64,000 nucleotides of DNA from Ptiloglossa arizonensis (Eukaryota > Arthropoda > Insecta > Hymenoptera > Colletidae): NCBI RefSeq assembly GCF_051014685.1, contig NC_135061.1:5938029-6002028 (forward strand), given 5' to 3'. Each line of letters starts with the position of its first letter. Within the stretch, counting starts at the first letter, position 1. This document shows, piece after piece, positions 1 through 12,886 of the stretch. The notes beneath the pieces were generated by a model. The model saw only the letters and a list, made by a program, of their open reading frames with translations, was not told the DNA's origin and made no database searches. The translations under genes were made by a program, and so were the position numbers.

Positions 1-645
1 ATTTAGCTAGATGATATTGGTTTCGAACATTCTACAGCTTATCCTATCACTGTACAAAGTATATTTTTATTCAGTTAGTTTGTCAAATGGAAGACTCTAT
101 TGACATCGACTTGTACGTAAAAAAAGTAGTACGATGTAAAATCAAATCAAATCCGTATAAAATATTATTACACAACCGAGAAACGATCAATCGAATTACA
201 ATTCAAAATTCCCGCGAATTCTTGGTTAAATTGTAGATATACGTACATAACGATAACGGTGGGAATTCAAAGTGTTCGTTTCTAGCTCGCAATAACCTTA
301 ATTTGACAGCCAAATAGAGCTCAGCAATGTTTATGTGTCCACTGTACTTTTCTCGATTTTGAGATCGAATCGCGCGAACTCGAGGCGATTTCATGAAATT
401 GCTCGGGATTATAAGCCGCTTTGATGCTCAATCGATAGAAAATACTTTCGTGGTATACTTTACTGCACCCTCGTACGTTCAATATTTACCAACGTTAACT
501 TTGTTTTCCATTAACGTTACTTTTCGATACAAATATTCATTTCGTAATTCCAATATCAATATTTAATCAATGCACAGAGATTTACACGAGTATATATACA
601 TCTCGTATGATTATCAATGTTCACCATTATTGTGTACAAACATTC

Positions 646-931
646 TAGTACACTCATCACTTAAAAAACTAAATCGACTAATTTGAGTAAGGACAAGTTT
701 GAATAATTTTCCAAAGAAACTCTTCAATCGTTTCGCAAAATCTTGAAGATCTATTCAAAAGACTAAAGCATTAAAGCATCCTCCATTATAGTACACTCAT
801 CCCTTAAAAAATTAAATTGACTAATTTGAGTAAGGACAAGTTTGAATAATTTTCCAAAAAAACTCTTCAATCGTTTCGCAAAATCTTGAAGATCTATTCA
901 AAAGACTAAAGCATTAAAGCATCCTCCATTA
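646..931. repeat. 143-bp tandem duplication
   Basis: Two adjacent units (646-788 and 789-931) differ at only a few positions. Both start with TAGTACACTCATC and end with AAAGCATCCTCCATTA. No open frame spans them. The high identity suggests a recent duplication. Confidence 0.95.
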
Positions 932-3580
932 GGTATTACCTAACAATACCATAATGGTATTCGCTATGGTTGCGTGTCTTCATCCACTCTCGTGCATCAT
1001 CCCCTACCGATTGCATAGCTTTTAGCATAACAAGGACCCAATAACGCTGATTAAAAATTCTACCGAGACACGTGCCAGGAAAAAGTTCCAGCCCATATCT
1101 ATTGTAGAATTACTCGATAAATAGCGGTAATCGTTAAGAGAAATGGAAGTTTTTACCAAAGATGGCGACGGTCCAATTTTCTTACCGTGACCGATTAAAG
1201 TCAGAAACACACGACTCGCAACATATACCTGCGGCAAAATACTGTTCTCGATGCTAATAATTCATCGACACAACAGAAACAAAAACGTACACATGACTGA
1301 GTAATGTCTGTTCCATGTTGGAACGTTTTGCACCGATTCGTGTACCATTTGCAGAGTACTCGAGTTGAATGTTTTTAGCGTATAACAGATCGTTACCCAA
1401 ATTGTAAACATCTGATGAATTTATTACTATTCGTTATCCATTGGCTTCGAGCTACCTTGCACCGAGTTCAAATGCAAATACACACTTATTAGTGAACAAG
1501 TTTCCAAGCTGGTTCCATAGGAGTGGGCAATTCGAAACTTTAGAACAGTAAAATAATTCATTATGACAATTAATCGTACGGTTTCAGACCATTTTAATGT
1601 TTCTCGATTCGTTCCAAATTACAAAATAAACATTAATAATATAACATTATAAATATGTTTCGTATGAATCGACAAATCGACTGATTTTTGCGATCCCTCT
1701 GGAATTACATCGGTATAACTTTTGAATTCTCATTTCAGCAGGAATGATTAAATTACTCGAAAAATTAATTATATTATCTTTTCCACGGTCGGTGCAATAA
1801 TATTTAGGCCCCAGAAAGTTAACTTTAGTGTCTCGTATTCCATTTTTGATCGCCATTCTGTTTCTACGGATCGATAAAAGATTTTGCGTAGATTCATAAA
1901 TCACAAGGACCCCTCTCGAACACACTCGAAATCGTATAATCGAGAAAAGCAATGGCGTTGAACCTCTGCCGGATACAAATCTATTTTGAACGACTGTGAA
2001 ATACTTTAGATTTCTCGTTTCTTGATTTATAGCCCGGCACTGTTATAAATTAAAAGTCGCACGTATCCCTCGCAGATTTTCCGGAATTTGAAAAATCAAT
2101 CGTCCTCTCGAATCCTTTCTCAAATTTAACGATACGATTACGTGTAACGTTACGATAATCGAATTACAAATTGTATTTAACTATAATACAATTATACTTA
2201 CAATTAACGACGTTTGTTAATTTTTCGAAATATTGCCATTTAATTTAAGTATAAATGTAAATTGATAATTAAACACTTTAAAGATTTTACTATTACACTG
2301 TGGCATCATGTACTCGACATATTAAGTTTGTGTAGATTCGAATCTTGTATCGTATACTATACTTATGTAAATTTATAATTCTTTCCATATATTATATTTT
2401 CCATAAATTTATATAGTTACTCTTTAAAAAATTTGCTTGCATTTCTATATTATTGTTCTATATATATTCATTGTGTGTTTCTGGGTTATTAAACAGTGAA
2501 ACTTAAATATTTCGAGAGGGTCCAATGTTCGTAAATTTATTCGGACCTTTCCTCGAGTAGTTATCCTCATCAACTTCTGAAATTGCTTGCACAGTTTCTG
2601 TTTATGACTTTCGTCCCCGATGTACACAAAAGAGAACAACCCTGAGTTAATTAATACCCTTAAATCTACTTAAAAGCAATTTCTTGGTCACTCACTTAAA
2701 AGCAACTTTTTTATCACCCACTTAGAAGTCATTTACACCATTTCTATTGTTTATTCAATGTAAGACGTTGAGTCGAGTGGCAGATGATTGCAATGTTGCA
2801 AACGAGAGCAACCCTTTTTGCATCAGTGGTCGAATTTTATTTACTATTGAAAATTGAACCTTTTATATTTTGATAAATGTTAAAATATGAGTATTACAAA
2901 TGCATTGACGAGGTTTTCTTGTTAAAAACGTGTCTAATAATTTTTGAAAACTTTTAATTACGTACAAATAAAAGTAATCATCATTTACTGTATATCTTGC
3001 TTAAATGGGCACAAACAAACAATAATACTATTAATTATTAATTTTTCAACATATAACAATACCTTTGGAATCGTTTAAATGATTTTTTTAATACAAAAAA
3101 ATTATTTCAAATTGAAACGCACCAAATTACACACTCTGTAGTCAGAACTAATACTGTCACGGATACAATGAAATTCGAAATTCGAAAAATGACAAGGTTT
3201 TTGAAAAATGCCCGGAAATTTGATTTCAATCACAGTCGACTTTAATCCCGAGTCGTTTACTGCAGATAAAGGTCTGGCAAATTAAAATCTGTCATCGTAA
3301 GAAGGGATGGAAAAGCATGCCAGTCTCATTAAAACGAGACTAATGAACATTTTACCGCCCTTTCTCTCCAGCCACTAAAACCTCTCGTTCCGCCAATCAC
3401 GGGCAACCGCTTTAAACGGTGTTATCCGCCTCAGCCCTCGAAACTTCTGTCCTCGACTTGCCCGCATTCCGCAACAAATTTCTTCCGTTATAAAAACAAA
3501 AACCTTCTCGACTTCACCATGCCCCTCTCTGCCCTCTCTTATCCAAGATCGGTAGCATTTTAACGCTCTAACTCGAACCA

Positions 3581-3970
3581 ATTTGAAAATAAGAAATACT
3601 AGCATTTCGAACAAATGGTTCTCCACGAGGGGCACAGTGTGATGGGTTTCTTTTTACTTCAGGTGAAAAACGTCAAGGACATTTGAAAGTTTCATTTTCT
3701 TCTTTAACGGAATTACCGATTTTGAAATAAGAAATATCAATAGTTCAAATAAATGTTTCTCGACTGTTCATTTGGCTTACAGAGTGCGAAGGATTTATAA
3801 CAGATCACCTGGATAACTCGTTTACTTATAAAAATAAGAAAGAATATTTTGGACAGGTGTTGTTTGATTTCACGAGGTGTACAGTGTGATGAGTTTCTTT
3901 TTATTTCAGGTGAAAAACGTCAAGAACATTTGAAGGTTACATTATCTTTTTCAATAGAATTACAAATTTC
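3581..3970. repeat. interspersed duplication, two overlapping repeat pairs
   Basis: A block of about 100 bases at 3624-3723 (starting CACGAGG, containing TTCAGGTGAAAAACGTCAAG) recurs at 3871-3970. A second shorter pair (TTTGAAAATAAGAAAT and relatives) lies at 3581-3624 and 3719-3764. The mosaic order suggests repeated local duplication. Confidence 0.85.
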
Positions 3971-5877
3971 AAAGATTCATTACTAATGACTAAATACCGA
4001 TATATTTAAATTCCGATTAAATTATTCATCCAAAGTTACATTACTTCGACAGCGGAAAGTAACGCATCAAAGTGATCAAGGTAATCGTAAAAGGAAACAC
4101 AGTGCTCGGGAACAAGAGTCGAGAAATAACTTTCCGATGTATCGCGTTTCCCCTTTAAAGTGTATTTCCATCTTCGAGAGCTGTCGTTCCTCCGCGAAAT
4201 AAACAAGTGGAAAGGAGCAGTCGCGGGAGCACGCGAGCTCGCAAAGTTGAACATCATTATGCAAAGTTCATTAAAAGCAATTCCCTAGCCTGGCTGGATT
4301 CCACGGTGAACCGGTCCCCATCGGTTCCACCGCAGGAGAAGTAACCTTCTAGCCACAGCATTAAACTTATCCAACTTCATCCCGAGCCCTATTGCCGTCG
4401 TTTCTTCCCGCGGCCTTTGGCCCCTCCCCTTGGCTAGAGTTAAAAACTTCCAGCAGCTTTATCTATTCGACCTCTAGTTGTTCTTTCTCGCCCGGTGCTC
4501 TCGCCTGTTTTGCTTCCCTCTCGCCTCATTTTTCTTCGCATGTTGGACCAATTTTCTTGCCTCGCTGAGGATTCCCTTTTTTTCCCTTCCCTTCTTTCTT
4601 TTCAAACAACTCTTTCGTCCCCCTTAGCTTTACTTCTTCGTTCAACGACGAGCTCACGAACGATTTAATTGATCTCGTCAACGAGCCTCTCACTGTCCGA
4701 GATGAATCGAAGAAACGTTCGATTAGGGTTGTGGGGAGACTGAAGCGTTGATTCGTGATTTGAATTTTGGTCCAGAATCTAGGAATAGGTTTTACTTGTA
4801 CGCGTAGACGATTCTTAAAGAATTTTAAAAGAAAGAAATAGTGTAAAAAGAAAAAGAAAATTGTTCTCGCGGAGTCCAAAGGTACATGCACTTTTACGAT
4901 TTGGAAGGTTGTAAATAGGGTTTTTAGTAGAGCTGTGTGTGTTTCGAAAGCTGATAAAAAATTTTTTACCCGAATTATACCGGTCAATCCTATTTGACAT
5001 CAATATTACCATCGCTCTAGCAATTGTTTATGTCCGAAAATAATTAGCATCGATAATGACAATACGAATAATGAATATAGAATTTACCTGGTAATGACTA
5101 ATACGAATGAATAATGCAGAAAAATATATGCGACGTATACTGTTCTTTTACTATTCGTATTTACTTATATATTTTATATTAAAAATAAGGCTTTTTGTCT
5201 CGATATTGATTTCATAGAGGATTGAGATTAAATAAACTCTCCTTTCAATTCTGCTCATTATTTACCGATGTTAAAACTCGTCTAAACTTCCTTCTCTAAG
5301 AAAGAACCGAGAGAACGTATCGTACAGGAAGATTGATTAACTACGAATAGAAAATTAGTACATAAGGAGATATCCGTTGATTAAAAAAGAGTTCTCGTAA
5401 TTTCATTCCGGTGAAAAGTTTCGTCCCGAGGAACGTTATTAACCATCGAATACACCATATACATCGAACCATCTATAATCTTAACTTCGTGTACTATAAT
5501 CTCCGGAATACCAAAGTTAGGTTCCCGACGATCCAATATTCAGATTTCTAATAACAACTTTACGGCTGGAAAAACTAAATATGAAACACTCCGTGCCGAG
5601 GAGATAACACAAGAACTTAAAACGTAAGATATTAAAAAAAAAAAACAATTCCCTCGCCGTTGTTCGATCATGTTTTACCACAAATTTTATCAATTTTATC
5701 GATCACTTTCCGTCACTGCCACACGTTCATAATCCACGTTGAGCTTCAAGAACTGTATTCATATTACCAAAAAAGGATCAACAATTATACCGATTACTTT
5801 ATTTCAATTTTCTTCAATCACGTATAGAAAGTCAAGAAAAATACACGACACTATTCACATCAAATTGAATCACTGTA

Positions 5878-6810
5878 TCACTGAACACTAAATCCCTGTA
5901 CACAGCAATAAATCACAACTCGTACAACACTCTTCTCTCGTTCCAAACAGAACTCACAACTTGCATTCTCTCTAAAGCAACGATCACACATCTGTCCACC
6001 ATCCTGAAAAAAAAAATATGTATCGTCACCACAACAATTCTTACCGCCGTTTTTACGATTGTTGTCACCGGTGTTGTTCACGCTGCGATCGTTACGATCG
6101 TTGTCACGGTTGTTATTATTGCTACTTCGTCCGGATCGTTCCGCGTTCGAACGTAAACTGGTTGGCCCTGGTTGCACGTTACACGGTCCCGCTACTATTT
6201 TGCTTTCAGCAATTCGGGGGAAAAAAACCAAAAAAAAAAAAAAAAAAATAGTCCCCGTGTCGAGTTCCCGAGGGAACGATCGTTCCGTGCGTTGGACGCA
6301 GCACCGGTGTTACCACCGTGGAATAAATTGGCTCCGCCGCATTAAGTAACACACCAGACGCGACCAGATATTCGGGAATGTTTAACGCGCGGAGCAATAG
6401 AAAAGACCAATAGTTACGCAGTTCTGCATTCCGTGGACGTTGCAACGGGTTCGTTGGAACTTGGTAGAATCGCCAGTACCTTCCAGCTAGCGGCGTAATT
6501 ATTTGATGAAGTTGATAACATCGGGGCGCACGGTTGCAGTATGTTCGCCGAGCAGAACTATCGACGCGTTAGAGGACGATCGATCAGCAACAATAATTAA
6601 CGAGCACTGGAAAAAGAATATCCACCGCAGTTACGACAAAGCGATTATTAACACGCGGAACGTGAACGATCGCGTATATATGCCCGACGTAGTCACCGTG
6701 TTTACGTTTGTTTGTAAATCGGCCCGTTACGGTGTATTGGGTTCGGCGAGACCGATCGAATGGAAAACGAGGAACGGGGGGAAGGGAGACAACTTCGAAT
6801 TTGAAAGTTG
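5878..6810. other. GC-elevated block with possible minus-strand exon
   Basis: Higher GC than its surroundings. On the minus strand an open frame includes an Asn/Asp/Arg-rich stretch (RSSNNNNRDNDRNDRSVNNT). It is preceded by a long T-tract with AG dinucleotides (about 6194-6250) and closed by a consensus donor, GGCG|GTAAGA at 6045/6044. That would define an exon of about 150 bases at 6045-6194. The + strand poly-A run at 6219-6247 forms the T-tract. A low-complexity composition could give this by chance. No partner exon was found. Confidence 0.2.
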
Positions 6811-7225
6811 AAAAATTGTGACGTGGGTGGACAGAAAATATTGCGTTCTCTTTCTTCGGTAGAGAAATAAAAGGTGATGATTAAAATTATTAGTAAGAAA
6901 TTGGTAAAGATTGATCTATAATAGAGACAAATTTTTTGTAGAAGAAACAAATTTTAAAGTCCATAGAAATAAACTAGAATTTGGAACTTAACAAATTGTG
7001 GCACTGTGTTTGCTTTATTTGCATACATAGAAAATATTATTGTGTTCTCTTTCTCTGATAGAGAAATAAAAGGAGATGATTAAAATTATTAGTAAGAAAT
7101 TCGTAAAGATTGATGTATAAAATTTTTTGAATAGAAAACAAATTTAGAATTTGAAACTTAAAAAATTGTGGCACTGTGTTGGAAATAATCAAAAAGGAGA
7201 TAATCAAAATTATTAATAAAAAAGT
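6797..7225. repeat. degenerate tandem repeat, units of 170-180 bp
   Basis: GAATTTGAAA...AAATTGTG recurs at 6797, 6977 and 7147. Each is followed by TGTTCTCTTTCT...GAGAAATAAAAGG and AGATGATTAAAATTATTA. The third unit is shortened. The array starts at the end of the GC-elevated block. Confidence 0.85.
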
Positions 7226-9000
7226 AGATGAATTGACTCGCAACAGGGAATAAAATTTGTTAACGATTTATGAAACTGTATGGATTTGTCGTGGGCAGCA
7301 ATGGTAGTTAAAGTTTGTATCCTGAAAGGGCGATTTTCTTAGAACAACCAACGACAAATTCAATCGTCGAGAATAATCTTTGGAACCCGTTCCATTCGAA
7401 TGGAATATACATATCCTCGTAATGGGAAATAATAACGAGGATTTGCACAGTTACGAATGAAAACGACGATTAAGACGAGGACATGTTTGCATTGGTATTG
7501 TAAGTAAAACGAGTAAGCTGAAAATACATTGTACAATTTTAATGCGTCCATTGAAATCTGGCAAGGGAACTGGAGCGGACGGGAAACAAAAGGTTATTGA
7601 ATTAAAGGCGACAAAAAGGGCGAAGAAAGCGAACGGGACATAATTCAATGGTAACAATGGCCGAAGAAAAGTACCGTTTTCGAATCACGCGAACGTAAAC
7701 GCGAAAGTTTATCGTGGAAATACATACATAATCATCGAGCACCGACGAGTTTGATCGAGCAATGTAGCTGCATCGCTGACACGAAATTCTCAGCCAAGCC
7801 CCGAGAGTGGTTCTCATGGTTAATGCAACAGTGAAATGCAGCGAAATAACTGGCGACGCGTGTATCTACAAAAATTAAACGACGTTAAAACGGGCAAATT
7901 GGATCGGAGATTGCCGATCTGAACCTGGAAACGGAAAAAAATGAAAAACAGAAAAAAAAAAACAAGTAAAAACCAGCGATCCCAACTCGTTCGCGACATC
8001 CGTCGTTTCGAAACATCATTTTCAAGGTACAACCAGCGACGGTTTCCGTACTTTTCCAGCTGGAACTGGAAACGAAATTTACAATATCGATACGGTTCTC
8101 GTTAGCTCGTCCACTCTTGTTTAACCAATCCCGCTTCAACGTCGTTAGAACGGATTTGATTATCCTTTCGACAGTTTCTTCGGTTTGGAATGAACATTTT
8201 CACCCTAGGAGAGATCGCGAGTCTCGTTTCCAGGATCTCCAGCGATACCGTTTTTCAATTATTTGTAACTCGATTGACCTTCCGTGATTGCAAACTTCCT
8301 TCCACGTTGTCACGATACAAATCAGGGAAAGAAGCACCATTTAAGAAATTAGGAATCGCTACTGTGGAGTATAGCGATGCGAAAATAGTTTCTAGAATTG
8401 ATTCAAAGTTTAAAATAAACGAATTCGGTATGGCTAGGTGTCACATCGAACGAAGAGGATTTAGAACAATTTTTTCATTCAATTTCATACTATTTTTCTT
8501 TTCTTATTGTTCCTTGAATTCAGAACTTGCAACGACATATTTTAGTTAATCGTTTGGTGTTTTTACGTTCTCGTTGTTTCTTGAATTTTTTATATCTTGA
8601 CTACCCAGCTACGATATTTCCAACGAAAGCGATATTCTTCACATTTTCGTGTAAATAACCATGTATAAATTTATTTACGATTTTCGACGCTCGTTTACAT
8701 TATATTTAAATGTTCTATTTACTGTTCGTAAATACCCTGCAGAGGGCTCTCTGTATTGTACGTTACCTTTACCATCGCGAGACTCTTGCATCACTGGAGA
8801 TTGTTTTGTTTAATTCGATAATTTTCGTTCGGAGTTTGTAACTATTGGAAAATGTCAAAGTGGAACACTGGTTATGTGGGCGCCGTTTATTCAGACTCTG
8901 TTTATCTGTGCTCCAATTGTGCGGAGATTGATATCCCAAACTCTAAATTATTCGGTTCAGTGAACAGAAAAACAATTTTCCCTCAAATAATACAACATCT

Positions 9001-9237
9001 ACAGTACTGTCAGTTTACTAGACTAATTATTGTAATAGATAAGTTCTTTCCACACCTGTCTTTTCTCGATAAATTCGTTTACACAAATTCTCTATCACTC
9101 TTCCCCATAATTAAGACTCCAAATCACGAACCTATAAACATCCATAGTACTCTCAGTTTACTAGACTGATTATTGCAGTAGACAAATTCTTCCCACACCT
9201 GTCTTTTCTCGATAAATTCGTTTACCCAAATTATCGA
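9001..9237. repeat. 143-bp spaced direct duplication
   Basis: The segment at 9001-9094 recurs at 9144-9237 with a few substitutions. Both contain CAGTTTACTAGACT and CACACCTGTCTTTTCTCGAT. The period is 143 bp, equal to the unrelated duplication at 646-931. Confidence 0.9.
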
Positions 9238-9399
9238 TGACTCGACAATCTCGATAATGCAAATTTTGTCAAGCAATTAAAATAATCTCTATTCGCTTCT
9301 AAATTCTATATCCCTCTGCCAAAACTTTGCAATAATATCCCTACAATTTCAACGTAGATTCAACGATTCGTAGATAAAAGCCTTTCGAAGATCCCCACT

Positions 9400-10440
9400 C
9401 TCACCGACACCCTCGTTTAAAGTTCTTCGAATCTCCTGGTCCCGAAACACCGTGTTAAAATAACTTCTGTAACAAGATTCGCGCATCCGGGAGGTGTTTC
9501 GTTGATTGCGATCTCATCGTGTAACGTTGGAAACGCGAGCGAGGACATACCCAGACAACAAGAAACGGGGACAGTGTTTCGTTCGGATTCGAAGCGAACG
9601 TTCAAGGATTCCGTACATCTATTCAAGTATTGAAGAGGCAGTCGAGCTCGGTTGCGAGTGTGTGCACAGGTCTAAGGTACGCACGCATCTACCCTCAAAG
9701 AACCTCTCTCCGCGTTTGAATTATTCCTTACCTGGCCAAAGCTGTTAAGATTGCAGTCCGTGAGAACACTTAACCACGTGTAGGAACACACTCGAGTTCG
9801 AGGTACTCGTCGACGCTAACACTGTCTATTTTGTTTCCTTTATGGTCGTTGGTACGTCAGATAGTCGCAGAAGTCACGAAGAAGGACTTCTGGCCAGGTG
9901 TTATCGCTTCAATATCCACGATTCTTGCTCTTGGCAACGCCTCGGTCCTCCCTCTATTTGAGCGGCAGATTTCCCTCAGCTCTGCTCGCAAGGTCTCGAC
10001 CTTAATTTATCAAAGACTTGATACGCGGCCCCGCGCAGCTCTCATTCATCTTCCGTGCCGGTTTCGAGCCGCTATTTGGAATTCCAAATTAGAATTCCGA
10101 ACGTGTGCTCGCCCCTCGAGGAAACTCTTTCGAAACCGTGAAAAACGGCCGAACTTGATAGGAACGGAACTCTCGCCGCGGGAAAGGGGACGAAATTAAC
10201 GATCTACGTGCGAGACTACCATCGCCAACGTCACGTGGTCCACGAGTTCCTCTTAAGTAGCCGCGGTTCAAATTTCTTCCTCGAAACTTCGATAAAGATT
10301 TAACCAGACCGCGCCTCGTTAATTGTACACGGTACCGAACTTTTACGGGGGAACTCGATCTTCGACCATTTAGCGAAACCTCGATTCCACCGTTTGAAAC
10401 GTTAACGCGCATGTACGTGTAATTCTTCCGATTGTTGTCA
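9400..10440. other. GC-elevated block, candidate promoter/5' exon region
   Basis: About 1 kb of clearly higher GC and CpG content inside AT-rich DNA. It contains GGCAGTCG around 9638-9645, similar to an arthropod initiator, followed by CGGTTGCG at 9649-9656 in a position suggestive of a downstream element. A donor-like AAG|GTACGC lies at 9675/9676. These would fit a short non-coding first exon of the downstream + strand gene. The open frames in the block (for example 9831-10199 +, 10089-10412 -) resemble nothing known and overlap on opposite strands. Evidence is motif-level only. Confidence 0.22.
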
Positions 10441-11910
10441 CCAGAGTGCGTATACGGGTGTAATAGATTAATGGGGGTGGGTGGGTGACTTCTTTCTGAG
10501 GGTGACTTCTTTCATTACGAACTCGAGTAGTTTACGAATATCTAATAACTTGCTCGATAAGTTTCGTCGTTCGATAAGAAATGGAGCTTTGTTAGATTCG
10601 TCGTTTTATTTTTCGAAAAATGGTACTACTGTAAATAACATAGATGTAACTTCGTGTAAATAACATAGATCTGTCGACTCGTTCGTATATTTACGGTTGA
10701 TCAAAGTTCAAGTGTCGTAGTATTTTTTCACGATGGAAAGAACGATGAAAGTTATTAAAGAACCTAGTAATTTTAAAATTAAATATAATTTTGTTTCCTC
10801 GATCAGTTCCAAAGCAAATAATTTGTAGTTTAATAGATTCCCGGGCGATCTGTTTAAAAAGTGTGTTACTTTCATGTTTTTGTTAACGAACGTGAGCTAC
10901 AACATCGTAGATCATTCGGTTTCTTACGTTAGATTGCCAACGCATTATACAAAGTTACCATGTCGAGGTACAAGATACAAATGACTATTTCCGTGTACTC
11001 CCCTTTCACTCCGATAAGGATGAAGTCTTAGGTGATTAAAGCCATATCAGTGCAACTATCGGGTTATGATAATTGCATTTCCTTATCACCGATGACCGCC
11101 AGATTGCACTGGGTAAAGTGGCACCATTGTTCACTCCTGACAGGATCTGTACTATCAATTTTAATGGAAACGAATATTAACTCGGATAATGTGTGAAAAT
11201 TAAACACAGTTATACATTGAGGTAATGGTATATTAAGTGTGCATCACTCTAATACTATTAATAGCTCTCTAATATTATTAATAGTATTTAATCGATGCAT
11301 TAACGTAAATTGATCCACTTTAAAATCAAATTTGAAACTTTCATATCGGAATATTGATATTCGGTGTTGTTAATTTGTTCGTACATGCAACAAATCTCAT
11401 TAATTGTTAACATACTCTTGGAAAATACTTATTTTAAGAATTATTATCTCAAGAAGAATCTGTCCAGTCATTTCTCCTGTTATTAAATCTGTAGAATCAT
11501 TTCTACATCCATATTCAATTGTCCAATACACTTATAGATTCAGTGTTCTTAATGTTATACTAATCAAAGTTGAATTATTTCATTAAAAATTCTTGTTAGA
11601 ATTTGTTACACAAAAGTCCAACATCTTTCGACTTGGTGACAATCTTCCTGTTTTATATCATTGAGAAATTTAATTATTAATACTTATTCGTCAATTACAG
11701 CAGTTACTCTCATTCAACGATATTTAAAGAAACTAGAAACCAGCTTCGTCACTGGTAGCTGATAACGAATAAATAGGCTATTTGGAATTAGCTCGTTGCT
11801 GTTTAAAATATCATCCCCTGTTCACTCATCGATAAGGAGCTGACACTGTTCAATTTCGAATATGTTTACAAGTATCACAAGACAGAAAGTATAGAGTAAC
11901 CTTTGCATAG
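10441..11910. other. non-coding, nothing recognised
   Basis: AT-rich with no open frame above about 60 codons and no obvious repeat beyond a 17-base echo (GTAAATAACATAGAT) near 10631 and 10657. Confidence 0.5.
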
Positions 11911-12560
11911 AAGATGAACCAACCGATGTACGAAGCTCTACAAATACCGAGAACCGCTTTCAGCGATAATTACCCGAGCCATACATTAATTAAACGACGA
12001 ATTAAAAGATTTAAAGAGGGTCGAGAATCCTCCAGGTTGGTCTTAAACGACCAGTAATGAATAAACAGTTGCTCGAGTTCGTGAAAAAAAAAATGCTTGT
12101 TAATCACCGTTTAACCATTCGGGGGATTGCTGACGACGTAAATGTCTCATTTGGCTCGTGCTAAGCAATTCTAATTGAAGATCCTCGGATGACGCCCTTT
12201 CGATGCAGAAATTCCTTACCGAGAAGAAAATTCCTATAGCACTCCATCGTCCATATTCTCCAGATGTTACCATCTCAGACGGTTTTCTTATTTCCCTAGA
12301 AATAATATGAAACTAAAAGGAGAAGGAAGATTTGATAACGCTGACACGATTAAAATCAACCTGGCGGTTCAATGAACTCTCGTTAGAAAACTTCCAGTTA
12401 TATTTCCGGAAATAATGTTCAAACAACTATTATCGGCAGAACACTTTAAAGGGAATCAAGTACGGTTTGGGTTGAACCTAACCTGAAATTGGAACGAAGC
12501 TAAGGGAAGAAAATTTGATAAGGTTGACACGATTAAAATAGACGCAGCAGTTAAACTCGT
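11911..12560 (+). pseudogene. decayed mariner-type (Tc1/mariner) transposase fragment
   Basis: Three blocks read as a DD34D-type transposase on the + strand. Block 1, about 11914-12055, includes SDNYPSHTLIKRRIKRFKEG, the N-terminal helix-turn-helix region, then stops. Block 2, about 12072-12210, includes NHRLTIRGIADDVNVSFGSC, a stop, then AILIEDPRM, the second helix-turn-helix. Block 3, about 12210-12365, includes KFLTEKKIPIALHRPYSPD, with the third catalytic Asp in the YSPD motif, then MKLKG and RFDNADTIKIN. The central catalytic region with the first two acidic residues is missing, so this is an internally deleted, frameshifted copy. A second version of the KGR-FD-DTIKI stretch follows at 12495-12560, implying a local duplication of the 3' part. 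I could not recognise inverted terminal repeats. Confidence 0.8.
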
Positions 12561-12886
12561 TTATATTCCATTGTTATACGGTAACAGGTTAAAATGTCAA
12601 TATTTTCTTTTCAATAAAAGAAGAATAGTGTGTTCCAATACCATTTTCTGGATTTTTGTCACCATTTTGAGACTAGTCACCTCATTTGGTCAACCACAGT
12701 ACTTTGGTCGTCATCTTCCAGATCTGCATTCTTTTCAAAGCTTCTATAACCTACTAAAAACGTATTATTAACGCTATTAAGGTACTTTTCGTCGCTGAAA
12801 CCCTCGTTGTCTTATTTTCCATTGTTATACCGTGACAGGTTAAATTGTCAATACTTTCATTTTAATAAAAGGAAAATTCGCTGTAC
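12553..12886. repeat. direct duplication beside the mariner fragment
   Basis: About 65 bases (TTCCATTGTTATAC, then GGTTAAA and TGTCAATA...AATAAAAG) occur at 12563-12628 and again at 12818-12883. The pair lies immediately downstream of the duplicated transposase tail, so the same duplication may have involved both. Confidence 0.8.

Larger units (their letters stand above)
1..9399. other. upstream non-coding DNA
   Basis: Apart from the listed repeats and the GC-elevated block, this is AT-rich DNA with only short, unrecognisable open frames on both strands. The 153-codon minus-strand frame at 4526-4987 and the 119-codon + frame at 8190-8549 show no family resemblance and no convincing splice context. 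I see no end of a neighbouring gene. Confidence 0.5.
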
